NCBI RefSeq assembly: GCF_009183415.1
Contig: NZ_WEHU01000012.1
Coordinates: 94,997 to 158,996 of the forward strand
DNA length: 64,000 bases
Direction of reading: 5' to 3'
DNA from: Bacillus sp. B1-b2
GTDB lineage: Bacteria > Bacillota > Bacilli > Bacillales > Cytobacillaceae
Shown here: positions 8,933 through 15,994 of the stretch, piece after piece
Position numbering within the stretch: position 1 is the first letter of the stretch
Layout: every line of letters begins with the position of its first letter
Notes under the pieces: model-generated
Databases searched by the model: none
Seen by the model: only the letters and a program-made list of their open reading frames with translations
What the model was told of the DNA's origin: nothing
Translations under genes and position numbers: made by a program

Positions 8933-9424
8933 GTGGACAGGAAAAGCTATGATCAATTAGTACGTGAATTTACACCAATGATTCATCACATGATTAAAAA
9001 ATTAGCTATTTACAAGGATAAAGATGAATTTATGCAAATGGGACTTATTAGTATATGGGAAGCGAGTGAAAATTTTAACCAAGAAAAGGGGGAATATAGT
9101 AATTATTTGTATCGGCATATGAGAGGTCGTTTTCTAGATGAACTGAAGAAAAGAGGAAGACAAGCAGATAGGAGTGCTTATCCAAAAGATGAGTTTTGGG
9201 ACTTACTAATAAGTCCTGAGTTATACAAAGAAGAGGAAGACTATATGAGGGGACTTTGCTATGGATTATCTAAATATGAGACAAAATGGGTGATCGATAC
9301 CTTTATTTATCAACTGACTGTAAGAGAAATTGCGGAGAAAGAGCAGGTTTCGTTATCAGCAGTAAAATGGTGGAAGAAGGGTGCGAAGGAAAAATTAAAA
9401 AGTAGATTAAAGAGCTATATATGA
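8933..9424 (+). CDS. RNA polymerase sigma-70-like factor, small, orphan
   Basis: 163 residues from GTG, with AAAGGA about 8 nt upstream. Region 2 spans about residues 5-75 (EFTPMIHHMIKKL...DEFMQMGLISIWEASENFN; the D-E-F-x-Q-x-G-x-I-x-x-W core is typical). Region 4 is at about 110-155 (LSKYETKWVIDTFIYQLTVREIAEKEQVSLSAVKWWKKGAKEKLK), a helix-turn-helix. Region 3 is missing, as in short alternative sigma factors and ComX/SigH-like proteins. No anti-sigma factor gene is adjacent and its target promoters are unknown. It is transcribed alone and ends at its own terminator. Confidence 0.75.
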   Translation: MDRKSYDQLVREFTPMIHHMIKKLAIYKDKDEFMQMGLISIWEASENFNQEKGEYSNYLYRHMRGRFLDELKKRGRQADRSAYPKDEFWDLLISPELYKEEEDYMRGLCYGLSKYETKWVIDTFIYQLTVREIAEKEQVSLSAVKWWKKGAKEKLKSRLKSYI

Positions 9425-9482
9425 ATGGTGTATGAATCTATTTAATACTTTAAACAGATAGTAAGTCAACTTTTTTGACAAG

Positions 9483-9510
9483 CTAACTTACTAATGATAA
9501 GTTAGTTTTT
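9483..9510 (+). terminator. Terminator after sigma-factor gene (alternatively an operator)
   Basis: An 8-bp stem CTAACTTA / TAAGTTAG with a 7-nt loop, followed by TTTTT. The same palindrome lies just upstream of the nitroreductase gene. A second role as an operator for a YodB/HypR-like repressor is conceivable but unproven. Confidence 0.7.
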
Positions 9511-9552
9511 ATATACAATGTACTATCGATACATTAGAAGGAGTGAGATAAA

Positions 9553-10167
9553 ATGTCCCATTTAGAAGAAGTTATGAAAGCACGTAAATCAGTTAGAGTT
9601 TATGACTCTGAATATAAAATAGAAAAGAAAGAAATTGAAGAGATTCTAGAAATTGCTTCTAGTGCCCCATCTTCTAGTAACCTACAGGCTTGGAGATTTA
9701 TTGTCATTCAAGATCAAGAAATGAAAAAGGAATTAAGAGCTATTGGAAATAATCAAGCACAAATTGAAGAATCATCTGCTATTATTGCAGTTTTAGGAGA
9801 TACAAAAGCATATGAAAATGCAGAAAATATCTATGCACAAAATGTTGCTCTAGGATATATGGATCAAGACACTGCAGAAAAATATGCTGCTAATACTTAT
9901 AATTCATATTCTAAGTTTCCACAGCAAGTGTTATCTCAAATTGCTAGTCATGATGCAGGTTTAATCTCTATGCAAATTCTATTATTAGCAAAAGAGCGTG
10001 GATATGACACAGTTGTAATGGGTGGATTCGATAAAGCGGCGTTTGCAAAGCGTTTCGAACTTCCAGAGAATCAATTCCCAATTACTCTAATTGCTTTAGG
10101 GAAAGCAAAAGCACCTGCTTTTAACTCAAGTAGATTACCATTAGAAAAAATTGTTAAGTTTTATTAA
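9553..10167 (+). CDS. Nitroreductase-family NAD(P)H oxidoreductase, YodC-like
   Basis: 204 residues with the FMN-binding nitroreductase fold. The N-terminal ARKSVRVYDSEYKI and SSAPSSSNLQAWRFIV segments contact FMN, and GYDTVVMGGFDKAAFAKRF is the conserved C-terminal part. Length and pattern match B. subtilis YodC, a quinone- and nitro-stress-induced flavoenzyme. Such enzymes reduce quinones, nitroaromatics or azo compounds in the cytoplasm. AGAAGGAG precedes the ATG by about 9 nt. It is monocistronic, with its own terminator. Confidence 0.85.
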   Translation: MSHLEEVMKARKSVRVYDSEYKIEKKEIEEILEIASSAPSSSNLQAWRFIVIQDQEMKKELRAIGNNQAQIEESSAIIAVLGDTKAYENAENIYAQNVALGYMDQDTAEKYAANTYNSYSKFPQQVLSQIASHDAGLISMQILLLAKERGYDTVVMGGFDKAAFAKRFELPENQFPITLIALGKAKAPAFNSSRLPLEKIVKFY

Positions 10168-10175
10168 TTAATTAG

Positions 10176-10214
10176 AAGGCTATTCCTAAGAGTTTATAAA
10201 GGATAGCCTTTTTT
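10176..10214 (+). terminator. Terminator of nitroreductase gene
   Basis: Stem AAGGCTATTC / GGATAGCCTT (one G-U pair) followed by TTTT. Confidence 0.85.
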
Positions 10215-10308
10215 GTATGATTTTCTTCTAAAGGGAGAACATTATTTTTGTAATAATTTTTTTAGCACGGTACACTAGTAAGTGATTAAGAATAAGGGAG
10301 TGTGTAGA

Positions 10309-11133
10309 ATGAACTTTGTTACATTAAATAATGGTTTGAAGATGCCTCAGCTAGGTTTCGGTGTATGGCAAGTTGCAGATGAAGAGGCTGCAGTTGCAGT
10401 TAGTACGGCATTTAAGGTTGGGTATACTTCCATTGATACCGCTATGGTTTATAAGAATGAAAAGGGTGTTGGAAAAGCAATCAAGGATTCTTCTATTCCT
10501 CGTGAAGATTTGTTTATTACAACAAAGGTTTGGAATAGTGATCAAGGATATGAAAACACGTTAAGAGCATTTGATGAAAGCTTAGAGAGATTAGGTCTTG
10601 ATTATATTGATCTGTATTTGATCCATTGGCCAACTCCTGAGTATGATGAGTATGTGGATACATATAGAGCATTAGAAAAACTTTATAAAGATGGCAGAGT
10701 AAAAGCAATTGGCGTTTGTAACTTTGAAATAGAGCATTTGGAACGTATTATAAAAGAGTGTGAAGTGAAGCCAGTACTTAATCAAGTAGAATGTCATCCA
10801 TATTTAGCACAAACAGAATTAAAAGAATTTTGTGCTGATCATGATATTTTTATTGAAGCATGGAGTCCACTGGACCAAGGTGGAGAGGTCTTGCAAGACG
10901 AAGTTGTTACGAACATTGCAGAAGCAAAAGGAAAAACTCCTGCACAAGTGGTATTACGCTGGCATTTGCAAAATAACACAATTGTTATTCCTAAATCAGT
11001 TACTCCTTCTAGAATTGAAGAAAACTTCCAAGTCTTTGACTTTGAGTTAAGTGCTGATGAGATGAGAGAAATAAATGGCATTAATAAGAACAGACGTAAA
11101 GGGCCACATCCAAACGAACTAAATATGCGTTAA
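10309..11133 (+). CDS. Aldo/keto reductase (YvgN/YtbE type)
   Basis: 274 residues from ATG 10309, preceded by AAGGGAG. An in-frame GTG at 10282 is possible but has no ribosome binding site. AKR signatures are present: SIDTAMVYKNEKGVGKAI with the catalytic Asp and Tyr, the catalytic Lys in FITTKVWN, the catalytic His in YLIHWPTP, and the NADPH-binding IPKSVTPSRIEENFQVFDF near the C-terminus. The family reduces glyoxal, methylglyoxal and other aldehydes in the cytoplasm. With the nitroreductase and the dehydrogenase nearby it suggests a stress/detoxification neighbourhood, though each gene has its own terminator. Confidence 0.88.
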   Translation: MNFVTLNNGLKMPQLGFGVWQVADEEAAVAVSTAFKVGYTSIDTAMVYKNEKGVGKAIKDSSIPREDLFITTKVWNSDQGYENTLRAFDESLERLGLDYIDLYLIHWPTPEYDEYVDTYRALEKLYKDGRVKAIGVCNFEIEHLERIIKECEVKPVLNQVECHPYLAQTELKEFCADHDIFIEAWSPLDQGGEVLQDEVVTNIAEAKGKTPAQVVLRWHLQNNTIVIPKSVTPSRIEENFQVFDFELSADEMREINGINKNRRKGPHPNELNMR

Positions 11134-11142
11134 TAAATAAGA

Positions 11143-11173
11143 AGAAGCCTGGTCAATTCCAGACTTCTTTTTT
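11143..11173 (+). terminator. Terminator of aldo/keto reductase gene
   Basis: Stem AGAAGCCTGG / CCAGACTTCT (one mismatch) followed by TTTTT. Confidence 0.8.
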
Positions 11174-11253
11174 AGAAAAGAAACCCCTGGCCAATTCCTT
11201 AGGTGCTAAAATATGTTTGGCACACCATCAAAACTGTAGCAATCAGAAAAATA

Positions 11254-11437
11254 AGCGGAAAATTTCCGGTTAAGTGCAGATTAACTCCTATTTTGAGGAT
11301 ATTAAGGGGAGTTTTTCCGGTTAAGTAAAGAAAAATCTATATATTTTATGCGTTTATAGTAAATAGTCGGAAAAACTCCGCCTATTGGAGCTATATTTCA
11401 AGATGAAAATAAAATAGTCGGAAATCCTCCGACTATT
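11254..11437. repeat. Cluster of four CGGAAA...TCCG palindromic units (REP-like)
   Basis: Four imperfect palindromic units sharing CGGAAA/TTTCCG cores lie between two convergent genes. Units 2 and 3 contain a perfect 12-bp inverted repeat (GGAGTTTTTCCG 11308-11319 and CGGAAAAACTCC 11368-11379). The last unit, AATAGTCGGA / TCCGACTATT (11413-11437), is a perfect 10-bp hairpin followed on the minus strand by TTATTTT, so it probably also terminates the dehydrogenase gene. Confidence 0.65.
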
Positions 11438-11473
11438 CTTCTACAGGTAATTAACCTCAAGGAGACACTTACA

Positions 11474-12196
11474 TTAAAATGGATTAGTAGCTATCATACT
11501 AGCATTTTTAATATAAATACGAGGATTTAATTTTAATTGGGAAACAATTATTTCTGCTATATCTTCTGGTTGCATGTATTTGTCTTGATTTCCACTTATT
11601 AAGTTCGTTTCGACAGCTAAATCAGTCACTACAGTACTAGGAGTTAAGGCAGTAACACGTATATTGTTTCTACGAACTTCTTGCGCTAACGATTCAGTCA
11701 TTCCAATCAATCCGAACTTAGATGCACTGTAAGCACTTGAGGTTGCAGCACCATTAAGGCCACTTGTAGAGGAAATATTAATAATATCTCCAGCATTTTT
11801 TTCTATTAGCTGAGGCAGTACAGTCTTTGTTACATAGTATGGACCCATTAAATTCACATCAATAATTTCTTTCCAAGTGCTAGGATCCATATCCACTAAG
11901 GATTCAAACTTTGCAATTCCCGCATTATTGATTAGAATATCGACTTTGCCTAATGTAGTAGTAACATTCTCTATAGCTTTTTCAACATCCTCTAAAGAGG
12001 ATACATCCATGATTGCATAGGATGATTGAACACCATATTGCTCTAACTCCATAGAAACCTCTTTAAGTGACTCTTCTGTACGACCAAATAATCCGATATT
12101 TATACCTTCTTTTGCTAGAGCAATAGCCACTGCTTTTCCAATCCCTCTTCCTGCTCCAGTAATAAAAGCAACTTTACCTTGTAATGATTGAGCCAA
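11474..12196 (-). CDS. Short-chain dehydrogenase/reductase, YoxD-like (3-ketoacyl-ACP reductase family)
   Basis: 240 residues from TTG 12196, which sits 9 nt after AAGGAG. The frame reaches an ATG at 12220, but the ribosome binding site lies inside that extension and homologues begin near MQSLQGK. Rossmann motif TGAGRGIG (about 12-19), NNAG, catalytic Ser in ISSTSG and YSASK (Tyr/Lys) are all present. The whole sequence strongly resembles B. subtilis YoxD. It is an NAD(P)-dependent cytoplasmic oxidoreductase whose substrate is unknown. Confidence 0.85.
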   Translation of the reverse strand: MAQSLQGKVAFITGAGRGIGKAVAIALAKEGINIGLFGRTEESLKEVSMELEQYGVQSSYAIMDVSSLEDVEKAIENVTTTLGKVDILINNAGIAKFESLVDMDPSTWKEIIDVNLMGPYYVTKTVLPQLIEKNAGDIINISSTSGLNGAATSSAYSASKFGLIGMTESLAQEVRRNNIRVTALTPSTVVTDLAVETNLISGNQDKYMQPEDIAEIIVSQLKLNPRIYIKNASMIATNPF

Positions 12197-12496
12197 AATA
12201 AGCAACTCCTTTTCCTTCATCTTAATCTTCCCAATTTCATTGATTACGCTTATATTCTATGCTTTATTACCTATAATAATCAAGAAAGTAGACTTTCGTT
12301 GTGCTTGAATATTAGAGAGTTATTTATATATACATATAACTATATCCAGAGCGACAGTTAGTGATTATAATAATGATAAAGTTGTTCTATTAGAGAAAGT
12401 GCTTGAGATGGTGAGTTAAGAATTAGAATCATCTTACCATTTAACTAGCTACTAATAACTTTGAAAATCGTTAATAATAAAATAAGGAGAGAATCC
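12197..12496. other. Intergenic region between divergent genes
   Basis: 300 bp between the YoxD-like gene and the membrane protein gene. It is AT-rich and presumably carries both promoters. No specific motif or structure was identified. Confidence 0.35.
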
Positions 12497-12943
12497 ATGT
12501 CTCTATTAGTCTCCTATAATGGCTTGTTGATAAGTGTATTATTACTTCTTCCTAATTTGTTATTTTTAAGTTTATTCCCACCAAAAGATGTTCCCACTGA
12601 AAGTAATAAGAGTCATTTCTTCTTTTATGCAATAGAAAGACTAGGGCAAGTAAGTTGTCTGTTTTTTGTGATTACTACCCCAATAGAATTTATATCATTG
12701 AATATTTGGTGGATGTTATTAGTTTTTTGTCTTTGTGCATACTACTTTCTTTGGGTAAGATATCTCCTTAATGGAAGAAAGTATAGTTTTTTATTTTGTT
12801 CTTTTTTGCTTATTCCAATCCCAATGGCAGTACTACCTTGTTGTATATTCTTTCTTGCCGCTATAATAGGAGAATCCTTCTGGTTAGGATTAGCAGCACT
12901 AATATTCTCTATTGGGCACCTGAAAGTGAGTGGGGCTAAATAA
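12497..12943 (+). CDS. Membrane protein of unknown function (148 aa)
   Basis: 148 residues from ATG 12497, preceded by AAGGAGAG; a longer frame from 12461 has no ribosome binding site. Four or five hydrophobic segments with short polar loops (FPPKDVPTESNKSH, LLNGRKYS) indicate a small integral membrane protein. I do not recognise the family. A second small membrane protein gene follows 51 bp downstream with its own ribosome binding site, so the two may be co-transcribed. Confidence 0.6.
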   Translation: MSLLVSYNGLLISVLLLLPNLLFLSLFPPKDVPTESNKSHFFFYAIERLGQVSCLFFVITTPIEFISLNIWWMLLVFCLCAYYFLWVRYLLNGRKYSFLFCSFLLIPIPMAVLPCCIFFLAAIIGESFWLGLAALIFSIGHLKVSGAK

Positions 12944-12994
12944 AGCAGAAAACAAATGATTAGGCAGGACGTACTTGTTTGAAGGAGTAAAAAA

Positions 12995-13228
12995 ATGATT
13001 ATCTTTTTGATTATAAGTGAAGTAATATATGTGGCAAGCTTGCTACCTTGGTTAATTGTGTTTGGATTATCCTTTATGAGCTTTGATAATGGTGTTGGAT
13101 TTACTAATATTGCTTTTGTGGGGGGAATTGGTCTTTATCCTGTAGCAGTGCTTATATGTTCCATTTTAGGCTGGGTATACAGATTAAGAAAAACAAGAAT
13201 ACTATTATCATTCATTGTATTCCCATGA
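12995..13228 (+). CDS. Small membrane protein, probably frameshifted near its 3' end
   Basis: The frame gives 77 residues from ATG 12995 (GAAGGAG upstream) with two hydrophobic segments, then stops shortly after a run of five A (13189-13193). Adding one A would continue the reading as RLRKNKNTIIIHCIPMIWI and on through a third hydrophobic segment to a TAA at 13267-13269, about 92 residues in all. The extension looks like real membrane protein. This is either a one-base deletion (pseudogene) or a sequencing error in the homopolymer. Family not recognised. Confidence 0.5.
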   Translation: MIIFLIISEVIYVASLLPWLIVFGLSFMSFDNGVGFTNIAFVGGIGLYPVAVLICSILGWVYRLRKTRILLSFIVFP

Positions 13229-13282
13229 TATGGATCATTGGCTTCCTTGTATTAATTGGTTGGCAATAACAATGCATAAGAG

Positions 13283-13314
13283 AAGAGAGGTTACATTATC
13301 TGCTAACCTCTCTT
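13283..13314. terminator. Stem-loop after small membrane protein genes
   Basis: A perfect 11-bp stem AAGAGAGGTTA / TAACCTCTCTT with a 10-nt loop. No T tract follows on the plus strand, so termination may be weak. Confidence 0.5.
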
Positions 13315-13329
13315 AATCATTAGTCTGTA

Positions 13330-13535
13330 TTAGATATACAGTGTTTGGATAGAAAACTCCTGACTTATTAGAAATTCTGCTGTTACCCGAACTAACTCTG
13401 CAATGAGTGATCTGGTTCCTCGCTTAATCCAATCATTCTTAGTTATACCTGGTTCCGTCGCTTTTTCCATTATATAGATAGAAACAATAGCACCTTTTCT
13501 AGTGCACGAATTGTTCCTTGATGATAGGTACCTAT
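13330..13535 (-). pseudogene. C-terminal remnant of a TetR/AcrR regulator
   Basis: A minus-strand frame without a start codon ends at TAA 13330-13332. It reads GAIVSIYIMEKATEPGITK, then WIKRGTRSLIAELVRVTAEF, a pattern seen in C-terminal helices of TetR-family regulators. Upstream sequence is closed by a stop and no helix-turn-helix part is present. Probably a decayed gene. Confidence 0.4.
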
Positions 13536-13675
13536 GCTAATTTTAAAAGCAAATGAAATGGGGTTAAATTCCCGAGGTGATTTAATAGAAATGCAGTTTT
13601 ATTTCCCAGGATGGAAGTTTGATAACAAACACCATGCTATGTCTTAACATTAATAAATGAAGATAAGGGAAATTG

Positions 13676-13813
13676 CCTGTTTTCTACACATAATTAAGCA
13701 TGCTCTTGACATGGTGTAAAAAGGATATTAATAGGTATTGGGGGAAGTGCAGCAAATGACGGAGGAGTAGGAATGCTCCAGCACTTGGGGTGTATTTTAA
13801 AAGTCCAGTAAGA
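13676..13813 (+). pseudogene. Internal remnant of a glycerate kinase gene
   Basis: One frame reads GIGGSAANDGGVGMLQHLG, the hallmark glycine-rich motif of glycerate kinases (usually IGIGGSATNDGGAGML). Just upstream in another frame is IKHALDM, the preceding helix of the same family, interrupted by stops. Flanking sequence is not recognisable, so only a short decayed core survives. Confidence 0.55.
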
Positions 13814-13836
13814 AGATATCGAAATATCTTCTTACT
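13807..13836. repeat. Perfect 13-bp inverted repeat (stem-loop)
   Basis: AGTAAGAAGATAT-CGAA-ATATCTTCTTACT is a perfect stem with a tetraloop directly after the glycerate kinase relic. There is no T tract on the plus strand. It may be an old terminator or a mobile-element end. Confidence 0.6.
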
Positions 13837-14169
13837 ACTAATGTAGTTAGTTCATTAAACGGGAGATATTATTCAATGCATAGATGTGCCATGATTGGCT
13901 ATTATATAAAAAGAAACCTCTTCAGTATACATTTGTGATTATTTTTCTAACATGGAATGTTGTTATTATATGTTAGAAAATACTGCTTGTTGAAATTATT
14001 TGTTTTAATTGATACAAAGATTGAGTTAATAATACATTTTTCTCCAAAATAATCCTTTTTTCATCATTTTTTCATTTTCTTTCTTTATAATACTTCAAGT
14101 ATATGTTATTTTTAAGATTGTGGATTAAAGAAACTATTGAAATAAAACATAAAAGAAAGAGAGTTTAAA
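13837..14169. other. Intergenic region upstream of LCP gene
   Basis: 333 bp of very AT-rich sequence. It must hold the promoter of the LCP gene, but no single -35/-10 pair stands out. No gene remnant was recognised. Confidence 0.35.
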
Positions 14170-15111
14170 ATGAGAGCAAAAAGAAGAATTAATAGGAAAA
14201 GAGTTAGATATACTATATTTACCGTTTTGGCAATAATTGTCATCGTGTTAGGGTCATATGTTTATTATGTTTATAATAGTGTAGAAAAAACAGCTGAAGA
14301 CATGTATACTCCGACTGAGGAAGATAAGAATAGTAATAGTCAAGAAAAAGAAGAAGTTTTAGAAGCGCGAGAACCAATTTCTATTTTACTTATGGGAGTA
14401 GACGAAAGAGAAGGAGACGTTGGACGATCCGACGCACTTATGGTACTAACACTTAATCCTGAAAAAGAAAAAATGCAAATAGTAAGCATACCACGTGACA
14501 CTAAAACAGAAATCATTGGAAAAGGAAAAGTGACAAAAATTAATTCTGCATATGCTTATGGCGGAGTTGATATGGCAAAAGCTACTGTAGAAGATTTCAC
14601 TGGTATTCATATGGACTATTATATCCAAGTTAATATGGAAGCATTAAGCGCACTTGTTGATGCTCTTGGAGGCATAACAGTTCAAAATGATTTGGACTGG
14701 TATGATGAAGGATACTATAAACCAGGATACCATTATAAAAAGGGAGAAATAAAATTGAACGGAGCCAAAGCACTTGGGTTTATTAGAATGCGTCATTTGG
14801 ATCCTAACGGTGATTTTGGAAGAAATGAAAGACAGCGTAAGGTCTTAAATAGTATTATTGATAAAGCAACCAGTGTTTCCTCTGTCAAAAATTTCAAAGA
14901 AATCCTAGATGCTTTAGGTAAAAATGTTAAAACAAATATTGCTTTTGATCAAATGATGGATATCCAAAAAAATTATCGAAAAGTATTATCATCTATTGAA
15001 CAATATGAAGTTACTGGAGAAGGGACCCCACCAGGAGAAACATATTACTTGATTGTTTCTGAAGAAGAAAAAGAAAAAGTACATGATTTGTTAAGTGAAA
15101 ATCTACAATAA
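14170..15111 (+). CDS. LytR-CpsA-Psr (LCP) family cell-wall polymer ligase
   Basis: 313 residues: basic cytoplasmic N-terminus (MRAKRRINRKRVR), one membrane helix (about 14-34), a charged linker and an extracellular LCP domain (about 70-225). Catalytic signature residues include the Asp and Arg of LLMGVDEREGDVGRSDALMV, IPRDTKTEI and the Arg/Asp cluster RMRHLDPNGDFGRNERQRKVL. LCP enzymes move lipid-linked anionic polymers such as wall teichoic acid onto peptidoglycan. AAAGAAAGAGAG lies before the ATG. It stands alone, about 31 kb from the polysaccharide locus, so functional linkage is speculative. Confidence 0.87.
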   Translation: MRAKRRINRKRVRYTIFTVLAIIVIVLGSYVYYVYNSVEKTAEDMYTPTEEDKNSNSQEKEEVLEAREPISILLMGVDEREGDVGRSDALMVLTLNPEKEKMQIVSIPRDTKTEIIGKGKVTKINSAYAYGGVDMAKATVEDFTGIHMDYYIQVNMEALSALVDALGGITVQNDLDWYDEGYYKPGYHYKKGEIKLNGAKALGFIRMRHLDPNGDFGRNERQRKVLNSIIDKATSVSSVKNFKEILDALGKNVKTNIAFDQMMDIQKNYRKVLSSIEQYEVTGEGTPPGETYYLIVSEEEKEKVHDLLSENLQ

Positions 15112-15113
15112 TT

Positions 15114-15159
15114 AAGAAGGAACAGTTACTTTCTGTTAAGAAGGAGACTGTTCCTTCTT
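15114..15159 (+). terminator. Terminator of LCP gene
   Basis: A perfect 13-bp stem AAGAAGGAACAGT / ACTGTTCCTTCTT with a 20-nt loop. The T tract is short (ATTAAGG follows). Confidence 0.75.
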
Positions 15160-15170
15160 ATTAAGGCTAA

Positions 15171-15287
15171 TTACTTATCTTCTTTTTTACTTTTCTTTTC
15201 TTTCTCCTCTTTTACCTTCCTTTGTTCATCTGTAACCTTAAAATCACGGTCAACCGTTTTATCCTTTAAATCTTTGTTTGTAACCAT
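15171..15287 (-). CDS. Small highly charged protein of unknown function (38 aa)
   Basis: A 38-residue protein, MVTNKDLKDKTVDRDFKVTD followed by a Lys/Glu-rich tail ending KKEDK. AAAGGTGTG lies about 7 nt before the ATG at 15287, which makes this start better than the upstream in-frame ATG at 15353. About half the residues are charged and no membrane segment is present. The family is not recognised; small charged proteins of this kind are common and poorly studied in spore formers. Confidence 0.5.
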   Translation of the reverse strand: MVTNKDLKDKTVDRDFKVTDEQRKVKEEKEKKSKKEDK

Positions 15288-15482
15288 TTTAATCACACCT
15301 TTCGTCTTTCTCTCTATATAGACGTAATGAAAGAATAGTAAACTTGTATTCAAAGATAATTGGAGAAAAATAAATGAAGGGATTTTGGATTGAATTTATA
15401 TGAATGACGGGTAAAAATGTGGAAGAACGTAATTTTAGCAGCTGGCTATAAGAGTCGAGATCTTTATAAGTGAGAGTAGGAA

Positions 15483-15514
15483 AGGATGAGGCCAAACGAA
15501 TTAGGCCTCATCCT
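15483..15514. terminator. Perfect 11-bp hairpin
   Basis: AGGATGAGGCC / GGCCTCATCCT with a 10-nt loop. On the minus strand it is followed by TTTCC, so it could weakly end minus-strand transcription. No gene directly adjoins it. Confidence 0.45.
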
Positions 15515-15552
15515 CATAATGTTGAAAAACAAAATTGTCTATGGGAAAAAAA

Positions 15553-15714
15553 GTGAAAATAACGGTGAAACCCCTGGTATATTCAATAGAAAACGAGAGA
15601 GCTTGTATGTACGTCACCTATTCAAATGTAAATAGTAAAATTAAAATCGATGCGGTGATATTGGATTTTGTAATGAGACAGTTGAAAGTCTTCTATCCCT
15701 TTCGAACAGGTTGA
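15553..15714 (+). pseudogene. Fragment of unknown repeated gene
   Basis: A 53-codon frame from GTG reads KPLVYSIENERACMYVTYSN and continues to PFRTG. A related stretch occurs near 62335-62420 (GAAACGA...TTGTATGCACTTCACCTATT), where the frame is broken. The shared sequence suggests two relics of one repeated element. The family was not identified. Confidence 0.3.
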
Positions 15715-15762
15715 CCAATGAAATACTTAAGAAAACTAACATCCCAAAAAGATCTATGGCAT

Positions 15763-15965
15763 CAGCTTGACGCAAAAGTAATTTAGAAAGATAAAATAGA
15801 ATTTTTATCCAGATGATCTACGTTCCATGGGTGAGACTCCCTGTGGGATCTGCGAGACAGCTGAGCCCCTGCAGGCGCATGTGTAGACCGCGGCTCAGCG
15901 CGAGCCCCACAGAAATCATCCCCTATTCCGTTAGTTCATTACCTATGCAAGTTCTCGACAGACTA
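15763..15965. mobile_element. MITE-like structured repeat, copy A (203 bp, internally deleted)
   Basis: It shares a long, near-identical core with 43889-44138: AAGTAATTTAGAAAGATAAA at the left, then GGGTGAGACTCC, GGGATCTGCGAGACAG, CTCAGCGCGAGCCCCAC, and TTCTCGACAG at the right end. Compared with copy B it lacks about 21 bp (GAAAGCGAACCCCTGTAACG) after GCCCCAC. The ends are loosely inverted (CAGCTTG and the complement of CAGACTA). It is GC-richer than its surroundings and codes for nothing evident. It sits between TGGCAT (15757) and ATGCCA (15966). Confidence 0.7.
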
Positions 15966-15974
15966 ATGCCACAT
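15966..15974 (-). terminator. Left arm of the aldose epimerase terminator, split by repeat copy A
   Basis: On the minus strand TGTGGCAT (15973-15966) lies 22 bp after the epimerase stop. Its complement ATGCCATA (15762-15755) is followed by GATCTTTTTGG. Joined, these make an 8-bp terminator stem with a T tract. The 203-bp repeat now occupies the loop. Confidence 0.5.
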
Positions 15975-15994
15975 AAATTATTCATCTTCATTTT

